A stretch of DNA of 15,045 nt from positions 1-15,045 of the forward strand of contig JBQDHL010000033.1 of assembly GCA_052093725.1 (NCBI GenBank). Direction: 5' to 3'. Positions 1 to 7,412 of this stretch are shown here, piece after piece. The position numbers and the translations under genes are program-made. Under the pieces are notes generated by a model, which did no database searches, had not been told where the DNA came from, and was given only the letters and a program-made list of their open reading frames with translations. The stretch is from Jeotgalicoccus sp052093725 (GTDB lineage Bacteria; Bacillota; Bacilli; Staphylococcales; Salinicoccaceae). Position 1 is the stretch's first letter. Each line of letters starts with the position of its first letter.

Positions 1-2
1 GT

Positions 3-104
3 CTGGACGATAAACAAGTTACCAAATCCAGCATTATCTCTACATTATTAATGGCTCCGTGGATTATTATTATCCCAACGGCATTATTTTCATCAATAAT
101 TTAA
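3..104 (+). CDS. C-terminal end of a membrane protein (partial)
   Basis: The window opens inside a plus-strand reading frame that runs without a stop to a TAA at 102-104, giving about 33 residues. They contain one strongly hydrophobic stretch (MAPWIIIIPTALFSSII) after a short polar, lysine-containing loop, which is what the last transmembrane helix of a transporter looks like. The pattern is compatible with the C-terminus of an AEC-type (auxin efflux carrier-like) permease, but the piece is too short to assign a family. It is directly followed by a strong terminator hairpin, which supports it as a true gene end. Confidence 0.5.
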   Translation: MDDKQVTKSSIISTLLMAPWIIIIPTALFSSII

Positions 105-108
105 CAGC

Positions 109-150
109 AAAAACGTCCCTGCCGATTAAATTCTGCAGGGACGTTTTTTT
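109..150. terminator. Bidirectional intrinsic terminator
   Basis: The stem ACGTCCCTGC (113-122) pairs perfectly with GCAGGGACGT (135-144), with a 12-base loop. A-tracts on the left and a T7 tract on the right give a U-tail in both directions. It sits 5 bases after the upstream plus-strand stop and just past the minus-strand hydrolase stop, so it serves two converging genes. Confidence 0.85.
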
Positions 151-156
151 GATTTT

Positions 157-2157
157 CTAATTAAAATCTCTCTTAACCGTTTTTTTCCATTCTTTCTTAA
201 AGACTTCTTCACCATTGTTATAACCGACGAGTCGGTTTACAAGATAGAAGTTTTCATAGTCGCATGTCATAATACTTTCTGTTTTCATTTCTGTCTTAAT
301 ATCTGCATCTTCAACAACAACTGTCCAGTCACACTGTACTGCAGCTGAAAGCGGATCATCGTTGTTTATCGTGTAAATATTATGATTTTCAGTACCGTAT
401 GTGATGCCGAGGTGCGGCAGGAACCTTTGTCCTTCATTTGAATAATCATCCAGTATCCAGTTGTTTGTCGTCAGATCATTGATGACATTTCTTGTACGAT
501 AACCTTCTTCAATAATTTCTTTTTCAAGCGGTGTTGCCATCTCAGCTGAATTATATTTCATTTCAACCGGTGTATAATTTTCAACGTATGGCAAATCCAG
601 TGAACTGTTATTTAAATCTACTGTCAGTTCTACTTTATCTTTTGATGCCCACATTAACGGCCAGTAGCTTGGTGAGAATGAAATTTCAATACTGTGTCCT
701 TCTGGAACAGTATAGCCGATAACGTCAAACTGAATCTCCGCATCGATATATTCATCGATTGGCAGTTTTTCCGGATGCTCGTGGCTGTTAAAATGATTTA
801 AATTCAGCTGTCCTTTCGTAATAAGCGTGCGTTTGCCGTTTGGATGAACGTCTGTTAAGCGCACATGCAGGTTGGCTTCATCATGTGAAGATTTAACCCG
901 CACGTTCAGTTTCGCATGCCCGGCAATGCTCAGTTCTTCAGCTGCATCAACTGAAATTGTTGTTGCAAGTGCGTTATCAATTGTCTGATCGGCAGCTAAA
1001 TCACCTTCTTGTCCAAACGGACAATAAACACCTGAATACAAGCCGTGATGCTGATTATTTGCGAGCTTAATTTCATCGTGGAAATGGCTTAAAATATCGA
1101 CGGATTCAAATTTTTCTGCGTAAACATCGATCCAGTTTCCTGCTCTATACTCGTAACTTGTCGACGGTTCGACGCTGTCCTGAATATAAATATGGAATTC
1201 ATCTTCGTGTTCAACTGCACTCTGATCGTCTGTAAACCATTTCGAGAACCAGTCGACACATTCCTGTAAATAGCCAATCTGCGGCCCTGGAATCGCAAGG
1301 TCCGGAAACTCGTGTGCCCACGGCCCGATGATTCCTTTCTTCGGTACATTTAATTTATCCATCATACGATAAACAGCATCTGTATATCCATCTGCCCATC
1401 CGCTCATCGTGAGGACAGGAATGTTAATATCTTCATAGTTTTCACCGACAGAACCATGCTTCCAAAATTCATCGCGTCGCTGGTGACTGACCCATTCCTC
1501 AACAAACGGAGGTGTATTTTCCATTCTGTCTACCCACATATCGTACCAGCGGTCACCGACAAACTGCGGGAAAGGCGGTCTCGCATTATAAGCGAACATC
1601 GTCGATGCCCACCAAAGCATATCCGACGCCATCAACACGCCGCCGCGATAATGTACATCATCTGCGTAACGGTCGTCTGTAGAGCATAATGAAATTATTG
1701 TTTTTAAAGCTTTAGGCTGACGTGCTGCAACCTGCAGTCCATTAAAGCCACCCCATGATTTCCCTATCATGCCGACAGAACCATTCGACCAGCTCTGGTT
1801 TTCTATCCAGGTGATAATATCGATAGCATCATCCTGCTCCGATATATGATACTCATCTTCGATAATCCCTTCGGAATCACCTGTACCTCTAATATCGACA
1901 CGCATTGAAGTAAATCCATTGCCTGAAAAATATTTATGTCTAATTTCATCTCTTAACGCTGTAAAATCATCTTTTCTGTACGGCAGAAATTCCAGTACAG
2001 TTCCACTAGTCACTTCAAGCCCTTTCGGCTGCCAAATTTTTGCCGACACCTTTGTACCGTCACTCATTTCAATCCATGTGTGGTTCGTTATCTCGACATC
2101 ATATGGCAGGTCTTCTATCTCGTTCACCTTATTGTAATCTACATCGAATACTCCCAT
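157..2157 (-). CDS. CocE/NonD family serine hydrolase (X-Pro dipeptidyl-peptidase-like)
   Basis: A 666-residue cytosolic alpha/beta hydrolase of the CocE/NonD (X-Pro dipeptidyl-peptidase S15-like) family, which cleaves esters or acyl-peptide bonds; the substrate cannot be read from sequence. Visible catalytic features are the nucleophile elbow GKSWGG (Ser134), the acid in SGWADGY (Asp256) and the base in GPWAHEFP (His282). LPYRK (Tyr60) is the expected oxyanion-hole tyrosine. Roughly residues 310-666 form the beta-rich C-terminal jelly-roll domain of the family. No signal peptide is seen. A longer frame begins at a GTG (2166), but that GTG lies inside the TGAGGTGA ribosome binding site (2163-2170), which is 5 bases before the ATG at 2157, so the ATG is the better start. 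It is a single-gene unit ending at the 109-150 terminator. Confidence 0.9.
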   Translation of the reverse strand: MGVFDVDYNKVNEIEDLPYDVEITNHTWIEMSDGTKVSAKIWQPKGLEVTSGTVLEFLPYRKDDFTALRDEIRHKYFSGNGFTSMRVDIRGTGDSEGIIEDEYHISEQDDAIDIITWIENQSWSNGSVGMIGKSWGGFNGLQVAARQPKALKTIISLCSTDDRYADDVHYRGGVLMASDMLWWASTMFAYNARPPFPQFVGDRWYDMWVDRMENTPPFVEEWVSHQRRDEFWKHGSVGENYEDINIPVLTMSGWADGYTDAVYRMMDKLNVPKKGIIGPWAHEFPDLAIPGPQIGYLQECVDWFSKWFTDDQSAVEHEDEFHIYIQDSVEPSTSYEYRAGNWIDVYAEKFESVDILSHFHDEIKLANNQHHGLYSGVYCPFGQEGDLAADQTIDNALATTISVDAAEELSIAGHAKLNVRVKSSHDEANLHVRLTDVHPNGKRTLITKGQLNLNHFNSHEHPEKLPIDEYIDAEIQFDVIGYTVPEGHSIEISFSPSYWPLMWASKDKVELTVDLNNSSLDLPYVENYTPVEMKYNSAEMATPLEKEIIEEGYRTRNVINDLTTNNWILDDYSNEGQRFLPHLGITYGTENHNIYTINNDDPLSAAVQCDWTVVVEDADIKTEMKTESIMTCDYENFYLVNRLVGYNNGEEVFKKEWKKTVKRDFN

Positions 2158-2250
2158 TATTGTCACCTCATAAAATTAATTTACTTCACTTATACTACAC
2201 TACCCGGTTGTAACTTTAAGGAACGACGATTAATTAGTGAGTTTTACGAA

Positions 2251-2284
2251 ACAAAAAATACCCGGAAATCTCATTTCCGGGTAT
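2251..2284 (-). terminator. Intrinsic terminator of the nucleoside-salvage operon
   Basis: Read on the minus strand, ATACCCGGAAAT pairs with ATTTCCGGGTAT around a 3-base loop and is followed by a T6 tract. It begins about 10 bases after the ribokinase stop and separates that operon from the CocE-type gene. Confidence 0.85.
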
Positions 2285-2293
2285 CATAAATAA

Positions 2294-3178
2294 TTATCGC
2301 TGCATTCTTTCCAGCACCTGATCAATTGTCGGCATCGCGTGCTGCGCACCGAATTTTTCTACGCTGATAGATGCTGCAGTGTTAGCGAAGTAACAACTTT
2401 CCTGCAGGTTTTTCCCTTGTGCAATATAGCTGACAAAGGCACCGTTAAAGCAATCTCCGGCGCCTGTCGTATCGACAACTTTCGCTTTCATCGTCGGCAC
2501 ATCAACACGGTATGCATCGACTGAATAGTAACAGCCTTTGCTCCCGCTTGTCACAACAAATTTATCGACGTGATCTTTTAATATTTCAGGATGTGCTGCT
2601 GCGAGCTGCGTTAGTTCAATCTGGTTCGGTGTAATATATGTACTGTAATTGATAATATTATCCGTCAGTTTCCTGGCCGGTGCCGGATTCACGACTAAAT
2701 CGATATTATTTTCTCCGCACACTTGTGCAACGTAATCGACTGTTTTCATTGGAATTTCAAGCTGCGTCACAACGACATCGCTTTCTAAAATTGCTGACTG
2801 ATGTTTATCGATAACTGCTTTTGTAACATGAGCGTTTGCCCCTGGTACAACGATAATCGTATTATCTAGCGGATTCACTGTAATCATTGCAATACCGCTT
2901 TCCACGTCATCAATCATCTCAATATTATCGATATTCACGCCTTCACTTTTCAGATTTTCAATCATTTCAATTCCGAATGCATCATTTCCTACTCTGCCGA
3001 TAAATGTCACATCACAGCCGAGTCTTGCTGCTGCGACTGCCTGGTTCGCGCCTTTACCGCCGCATAGTGTCGTAAATTTTTCACCCGTCAGCGTCTCTCC
3101 TATTTTCGGATGACGTTCAGCTGTCACGACTAAATCCATATTTAAACTGCCCACAATCGTTACTTTAGGCTTACTCAT
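2294..3178 (-). CDS. rbsK: Ribokinase
   Basis: A 294-residue PfkB-family sugar kinase that phosphorylates D-ribose at O5 with ATP, feeding ribose-5-phosphate to the pentose phosphate pathway. The ribokinase signatures are complete: the N-terminal sugar-binding NMD motif (13-15), GGKGANQA (40-47), TPNQIEL (183-189) and the anion-hole/catalytic motif DTTGAGDCFNG (236-246) with catalytic Asp242. GAQHAMPT near the C-terminus is the usual ribokinase ending. The length is close to the E. coli enzyme (309). The start has a clear GGAGGT site at 3186-3191, 7 bases upstream. It is the last gene behind two nucleoside hydrolases, only 20 bases after the frame-restored end of the second, so it most likely receives ribose from nucleosides rather than from a ribose importer, none of which is present here. 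Confidence 0.93.
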   Translation of the reverse strand: MSKPKVTIVGSLNMDLVVTAERHPKIGETLTGEKFTTLCGGKGANQAVAAARLGCDVTFIGRVGNDAFGIEMIENLKSEGVNIDNIEMIDDVESGIAMITVNPLDNTIIVVPGANAHVTKAVIDKHQSAILESDVVVTQLEIPMKTVDYVAQVCGENNIDLVVNPAPARKLTDNIINYSTYITPNQIELTQLAAAHPEILKDHVDKFVVTSGSKGCYYSVDAYRVDVPTMKAKVVDTTGAGDCFNGAFVSYIAQGKNLQESCYFANTAASISVEKFGAQHAMPTIDQVLERMQR

Positions 3179-3198
3179 CTGTTTTACCTCCAGGATTA

Positions 3199-4135
3199 CT
3201 ATAGATTTCTAAGTTTACTCAGCAATATATTTTGAAACTCTGTTAAATTAATATCGTTAAGCAGGTTCACATTACGTCCCGCTTCAGGTGCAGTTTTCCG
3301 TACGTCACATACCGTCATTCCGCGGTTGATACCGTCTGTACAATCTACGTCAACGCTCACCTGCTGTCCTTTAAATATCTCAGGGGTTTGTCAGGTATAT
3401 TAGCGCGACCGCATCATGTATATGCACAAGCTCACTGTTTATATACGCAGGTGAGTCAAAGTAGAATTTCAGCATCTCGCCGAATGTTTTCTGAATTTCA
3501 TCTCTACTGTTAAACAGTTCTTCAACCTGACTGCGATTAAGCCCGCTCTTATGCGTCACATCAAGTCCGCACATTACAATCGGCAGTCCTGAATCAAAGA
3601 CGATTTTTGCCGCTTCCGGATCTCCCCAAATATTAAATTCTGCGGTCGGCGTTCTGTTGCCGAACGTGCCGCCGCCCATTAAAACGATTTCTTCAATACG
3701 CTCAGATACTTCAGGAAATACTTTTAACAGCAGTGCAATATTAGTCAGCGGACCGACAGGTACAAGCGTCATCTTTTCATCTGCAGGGAGATACATAATA
3801 TGATCTCTAATTACCTGAAACGAATTTCCTGCTTCAGTTTTCTTCGAAGTTTTTGGTAATACAGTATTGCCAAGGCCTGTCTGACCGTGCACATGTCCTG
3901 CATCTTCCTTATTTCTTGTCAGTGGACCTTCTGCACCTTTAACGACCGGGATATCCAGACCGAGAAAAGAACTCAGTGCAAGTGCATTATTAGTTACGCG
4001 CTCAATCGTCTGATTGCCTGCAACAGTTGAAATCCCATGTATATTCAAAGTATCTCTGCTGGCAGCAGCTGCAGCCAGCGCAATCGCATCGTCAATTCCA
4101 GGGTCGCAGTCAATCCATATATTTATTTTATTCAT
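3199..4135 (-). pseudogene. Inosine/uridine-preferring nucleoside hydrolase, interrupted by a +1 frameshift
   Basis: An IUNH-family enzyme that hydrolyses the N-glycosidic bond of ribonucleosides to free base and ribose. The first frame, from the ATG at 4135, gives 251 residues with the Ca2+/ribose motif DCDPGIDDA (9-17), LMGGGTFGN, AEFNIW and the catalytic HD pair of VHIHDA (His240, Asp241). It then stops at TGA (3380-3382) after ...LTNP. Shifting by one base at CCC-TGA restores 60 more residues (EIFKGQQV... to the TAG at 3199-3201). These align with the C-terminus of the neighbouring paralogue (KPELFK versus NP/EIFK, then GMTV in both), giving a normal 311-residue enzyme. All catalytic residues precede the break. 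The start overlaps the upstream gene by 8 bases, suggesting coupled translation. It may be a recent inactivating C insertion in a C4 run, an assembly error, or frameshift-dependent expression. Confidence 0.85.
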
Positions 4136-5072
4136 TTGTATCTTCATCTCCAAACGATATTAAAATTTCTTCAAATAAAGTCCAGAATGCTTCTGTATCC
4201 ACACCAAGTGCAACATTGGTATTCGGCTCTCTGCCTGTAACACTCAGCGTATCAATCACTGTCATACCATAAGAATATTCACCTTTTGTTTCTACAGTGA
4301 CGTTTAAGTATTCAGTCTTGAACAATTCAGGTTTTAAGAGATACATCGTTGTACATGCATCGTGAATCGGTCCGCCGTTAAAACCGAAATGATCTTTATA
4401 CGCTTCTCCGAAGAAGATTAATAATTCTTTGACGAATACTGAAATTTCATTATCAATTTTACCCACACGTTCAATAATATCTTTTGTAGCAATAACCTGA
4501 TGTGTCACATCAAGCCCGAACATCGTTACAGGCACGCTGCTGTCGTATACAACTTTTGCTGCTTCAGCATCTACAAAAATGTTAAATTCCGCTGCCGGTG
4601 TCCAGTTGCCGAATGTACCTCCGCCCATTAAGACAATCTCATCTATATTTTCAATAATTCTCGGTTCTTTAATTAAAGCCATCGCTATATTCGTAAGCGG
4701 TCCTGTCGGAACGAGCGTTACCGATTCAGTCGAACTCATCACCTGATCTATTATAAAATCAACGGCGTGTCCTTCTGTAACCTGCATTTTAGGATCAGCT
4801 AGCACCGGGCCGTCCATGCCTGTTTCCCCGTGAATTTCAGGTGCGATTTCACTTGCCTTTACCAATGGTCTTCTTGCGCCCTGCACAACCGGTACATCAA
4901 GCTCCAGCAGCTCACAAATTTTCAATGTATTAATAGTATTTTTCTCGACTTCGACGTTACCTGCAACAGTCGTAATACCTAAAATATTTAAATCACTGAC
5001 ATTAGACGCAGCAATAATTATCGATATCGCATCATCATGCCCCGGATCACAATCTAAAATAACATTTCTCAT
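4128..5072 (-). CDS. Inosine/uridine-preferring nucleoside hydrolase
   Basis: An intact 314-residue IUNH-family ribonucleoside hydrolase and the first gene of the salvage operon. Seen in order: DCDPGHDD (7-14) for calcium and ribose hydroxyls, TTVAGN (35-39 area), HGETG (about 81-85), PTGPLTN, LMGGGTFGNWTPAAEFN (about 149-164) and IHDA with the catalytic His237/Asp238. The length is normal for RihA/B/C-like enzymes; base preference cannot be set from sequence. It is a clear paralogue of the downstream hydrolase, implying tandem duplication, perhaps with split purine/pyrimidine specificity. The reading frame could be extended to a GTG at 5087, but the ATG at 5072 places the conserved beta strand at the N-terminus as usual and has a GGAG site (5082-5085) 9 bases upstream. 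Its stop overlaps the next start (ATGAATAA). Confidence 0.92.
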   Translation of the reverse strand: MRNVILDCDPGHDDAISIIIAASNVSDLNILGITTVAGNVEVEKNTINTLKICELLELDVPVVQGARRPLVKASEIAPEIHGETGMDGPVLADPKMQVTEGHAVDFIIDQVMSSTESVTLVPTGPLTNIAMALIKEPRIIENIDEIVLMGGGTFGNWTPAAEFNIFVDAEAAKVVYDSSVPVTMFGLDVTHQVIATKDIIERVGKIDNEISVFVKELLIFFGEAYKDHFGFNGGPIHDACTTMYLLKPELFKTEYLNVTVETKGEYSYGMTVIDTLSVTGREPNTNVALGVDTEAFWTLFEEILISFGDEDTNE

Positions 5073-5099
5073 TAGTAAACACTCCACTTCACCATAGTT

Positions 5100-5128
5100 A
5101 TTATAGTAATTATCTCATGTGCCGTCTT
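5100..5128 (-). promoter_or_regulatory. Candidate promoter of the nucleoside hydrolase operon
   Basis: On the minus strand there is a perfect TATAAT (-10, 5105-5100) about 28 bases upstream of the hydrolase ATG. The -35 region is poor: AAGACG at 17 bases or TTAAGA at 19. No hairpin terminator is seen between the preceding GNAT gene and this site, so read-through is also possible. Confidence 0.4.
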
Positions 5129-5149
5129 AATTTTACAGGCAGACCATAA

Positions 5150-5644
5150 TTAAATGTCTCTCTTCATTCTTAAAGAAACCTGTACTTCGCCTGATGCACT
5201 CTTCGTTTCTTTTATAGACTGACGAACAAACCCGCGTGCTTTATAAAATGGCAGCCCAAGTTCATTATCCGCCTGAACCGATGCCCATTGCTCAGCTGCA
5301 CCTTTGTTCTTTTGATGTTCGGTAAGCTTATGTAATAATGCTTTACCGACTCCATGATACCTGTATTTACTGTCGATATAAAATACATACACCTCAGCAC
5401 GTTTCGCACCGGTCATGCCGCCGCCTATAACACCGGCAACGATGCCGTCTATTTCAGCAACATAGGAATAGCTGCCCTTTTTAATATCCTGCTTTACTTT
5501 TTCAGCATTGTACCAGTAATTAACCGTCTGCTTCTGAAACGTGCTGCTCAGTTTCCCTTCAACTGTCTGCCGCCACCCTGTACTGCAGATTTCTCTAATA
5601 CGCTCAGCATCTCCGACTTCAGTTTTTCTTATTTCTAGTGTCAT
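5150..5644 (-). CDS. GNAT family N-acetyltransferase
   Basis: A 164-residue single-domain GNAT acetyltransferase, which would transfer an acetyl group from acetyl-CoA to an amine; the acceptor is unknown. The acetyl-CoA pyrophosphate-binding motif A is visible as a strand (EVYVFYIDSKY) followed by YRYHGVGKALL (about 95-104). Motif B is NELGLPFYKARGFV (127-140), with the typical Tyr and Gly-Phe. No membrane segment is present. An AGAGGTG site precedes the ATG. It starts 14 bases after the response regulator stop on the same strand, so it is probably the third gene of the kinase-regulator operon. Whether it modifies the signal compound (a second layer of resistance) or is simply co-transcribed cannot be told from sequence. 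Confidence 0.85.
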   Translation of the reverse strand: MTLEIRKTEVGDAERIREICSTGWRQTVEGKLSSTFQKQTVNYWYNAEKVKQDIKKGSYSYVAEIDGIVAGVIGGGMTGAKRAEVYVFYIDSKYRYHGVGKALLHKLTEHQKNKGAAEQWASVQADNELGLPFYKARGFVRQSIKETKSASGEVQVSLRMKRDI

Positions 5645-5658
5645 ATCAGCACCTCTGT

Positions 5659-6258
5659 TTAGTTGTTATAGTAATAAACGACCAGCTGGGTTCTATCTCT
5701 TAAATCAAGCTTCGTCAGCATTTGAGAAATATAATTCCTGACTGTGCCTTCACTCAAATACAAATGCTCGGCGATTTCTTTATTGTTCTGTCCCTCTGAG
5801 ACCAGTTCAATAATATCTTGCTCTCTCTTCGACAGCTCTGAAAAATCTTTGTGTGATGAAGTTGCCGACATACTTTTTACGATGTTGCTGTCGAATACCA
5901 TGTTGCCTGACAGCACCGCTTCAATCGCAGGAATAATTCCCGTGAGATTATCTTTCAGTAAATATCCTTTACAGCCAATGTTCAATGCTTCATGAATATA
6001 TTCATCATCTTTAAATGTCGTAATCAGCAGAATTTTAGCTTCCGGGAAATCTGTCAGTATGTCTTTACTTGCCTCAAGTCCGGATTTCTCCCGCATACGT
6101 ATATCTGTCATTAACAAATCCGGATGATGTTTTTTGTATAGTTTTACCGCATCAAAACCACTCGTGCCTGTTGCTATCACGTCATAGTTCGAGTTTCCCA
6201 CTATTGTCGTCAGCGCGGATACCACGAGCGGATCATCATCAACTATTACTATTCTCAT
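5659..6258 (-). CDS. NarL/FixJ (LuxR-HTH) family response regulator
   Basis: A 199-residue DNA-binding response regulator. The receiver domain spans residues 1-118, with acidic pocket Asp7-Asp9, phospho-acceptor Asp52 (MTDIRM), Thr80/Thr81 and Lys102 (YLLKDN). A short linker leads to a LuxR-type helix-turn-helix at about 140-199 (LSKREQDIIELVSEGQNNKEIA, then LYLSEGTVRNY). A frame upstream to 6309 exists, but the ATG at 6258 gives the canonical MRIVIVDDDP start and has a GGAGGGG site (6266-6272) 7 bases upstream. The start overlaps the kinase stop by 20 bases, so the two are translationally coupled. The architecture matches DesR, LiaR and LnrK-type regulators, and the likely target is the divergent exporter promoter. 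Confidence 0.93.
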   Translation of the reverse strand: MRIVIVDDDPLVVSALTTIVGNSNYDVIATGTSGFDAVKLYKKHHPDLLMTDIRMREKSGLEASKDILTDFPEAKILLITTFKDDEYIHEALNIGCKGYLLKDNLTGIIPAIEAVLSGNMVFDSNIVKSMSATSSHKDFSELSKREQDIIELVSEGQNNKEIAEHLYLSEGTVRNYISQMLTKLDLRDRTQLVVYYYNN

Positions 6259-7297
6259 TTCCAAGCCCCTCCATGTAAAATATTGCGTGCACGATAAAGC
6301 CCTCATCATTAAATGTATTCAGCACACCGCCGTACTTCTGCACCGCTTCTGTCATCGACTGAAGTCCCATACCTCTGTTAAATTCATTATCAGCATTGCC
6401 GTTATCTTTAACAGTCAACGCTAAAAATTTAGGATGTTCTTTTATAATTACTTTAAATGACGAGGCATTTGAATGCTTGCGGATGTTCGTCAGTGCTTCC
6501 CTGACAAGGGACAGCATATCTATTTTCTGTTCATGAGTCAGCGTGATATTTACATCGTATATAAATTCTTTCGAATAATTGTCCATTTCTCCGAGATAAC
6601 TTTCAATCCTCGATTCAAGGTCTATTGAAGTGTCATACAGATTATGTATACTGTGACGCACGTCTTCCATACCTATTTTCAGTCTGTCCTGCAGCTGTTT
6701 TAACGAATGATGCAAAGTCTTCTCGTCTTTAACATACTGCAGCGACTCGATTAGCAAAATACTGCTCGACAGAGAATGGCCAAGTGCATCGTGCATGTCG
6801 CGGGCAATCCGGTTCCGCTCATTAAGCCCTGCCATATAAATATCTTTCTCGTGAGTCTTCATCAGTTCATTGCGCTGTGCTTTTAAACGCATGTTATCTT
6901 CAGTCAGCTGATCCCGCATTTCTCTGTTCAGCTGCTTTGCTTCCGACAACTTCCGGGACAGTATAGTCATGTTAAAAATAAGTATACTTAAAAACAGCAA
7001 TGCCCACTCCTGAAACAAAACGATAGGAATTAATGCAATAATTCCGTACCTGCCGTATTCCATAAATATGATATGAGAGACAAGCGGCAGAAAATACAGA
7101 TAGTTTATATCCATAAATAAAAGAACAGCAAAAATCGCAATAATTATAAACAGCATATATTTTTTCCTGATTACATCAATGCTGAAGGCTGCAATAAAAG
7201 ATATCAGTATTACCGTTATATACGTGTCATCTGAAGACAGCAGATAAAATGCCGACAGTACTATAAATATCATAATCTTTTCATATATTTTTGACAT
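6239..7297 (-). CDS. Sensor histidine kinase, HisKA_3 type (DesK/LiaS/LnrJ-like)
   Basis: A 352-residue membrane sensor kinase. Residues 1-112 are almost entirely hydrophobic, with about four to five transmembrane helices and very short loops and no extracellular sensor domain. This is the intramembrane-sensing layout of DesK-type kinases. A coiled-coil linker (about 113-155) leads to the HisKA_3 dimerisation box ERNRIARDMHDALGHSL with phospho-acceptor His169. The ATPase domain has REALTNIRKHS (N-box Asn271), VKDNG (Asp298) and RGMGLQSM (309-312). AGGTGA lies just before the ATG at 7297. It is transcribed divergently from the ABC exporter, so it plausibly senses membrane perturbation or the exported compound and signals through the adjacent regulator. 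Confidence 0.92.
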   Translation of the reverse strand: MSKIYEKIMIFIVLSAFYLLSSDDTYITVILISFIAAFSIDVIRKKYMLFIIIAIFAVLLFMDINYLYFLPLVSHIIFMEYGRYGIIALIPIVLFQEWALLFLSILIFNMTILSRKLSEAKQLNREMRDQLTEDNMRLKAQRNELMKTHEKDIYMAGLNERNRIARDMHDALGHSLSSSILLIESLQYVKDEKTLHHSLKQLQDRLKIGMEDVRHSIHNLYDTSIDLESRIESYLGEMDNYSKEFIYDVNITLTHEQKIDMLSLVREALTNIRKHSNASSFKVIIKEHPKFLALTVKDNGNADNEFNRGMGLQSMTEAVQKYGGVLNTFNDEGFIVHAIFYMEGLGNENSNS

Positions 7298-7314
7298 TCC
7301 TTCACCTCACAATA

Positions 7315-7326
7315 TGACATTTGTCA
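7315..7326. promoter_or_regulatory. Small palindrome in the divergent control region (candidate operator)
   Basis: TGACA-TT-TGTCA is a perfect dyad in the 115-base gap between the kinase and exporter ATPase starts, about 17 bases upstream of the exporter -35. NarL/DesR-type regulators bind short dyads in such positions. A 12-base palindrome can arise by chance, so this is only a candidate. Confidence 0.3.
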
Positions 7327-7342
7327 CCACAACTCATGATCC

Positions 7343-7371
7343 CGGACACTAACGGTACATTTACTTATAGT
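7343..7371 (+). promoter_or_regulatory. Candidate promoter of the ABC exporter operon
   Basis: CGGACA (7343-7348) and TATAGT (7366-7371) are separated by exactly 17 bases and lie about 42 bases upstream of the ATPase start. The weak -35 fits a promoter needing activation by the linked response regulator. The start codon has a strong AGGAGG (7399-7404). Confidence 0.45.
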
Positions 7372-7412
7372 ATAAACTTAAATTAACCAATATAGTACAG
7401 GAGGCAATAATT

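Noticed and set aside
2080..2289. 69-codon plus-strand frame between the hydrolase start and the ribokinase terminator
   Set aside because: It runs through a hydrolase ribosome site and a terminator hairpin and has no start signals.
3376..3420. prfB-like programmed frameshift signal with internal Shine-Dalgarno
   Set aside because: The CCC-TGA itself is present, but no AGGGGG-like element lies just upstream, so a full prfB-type signal cannot be claimed; kept only as one explanation of the frameshift.
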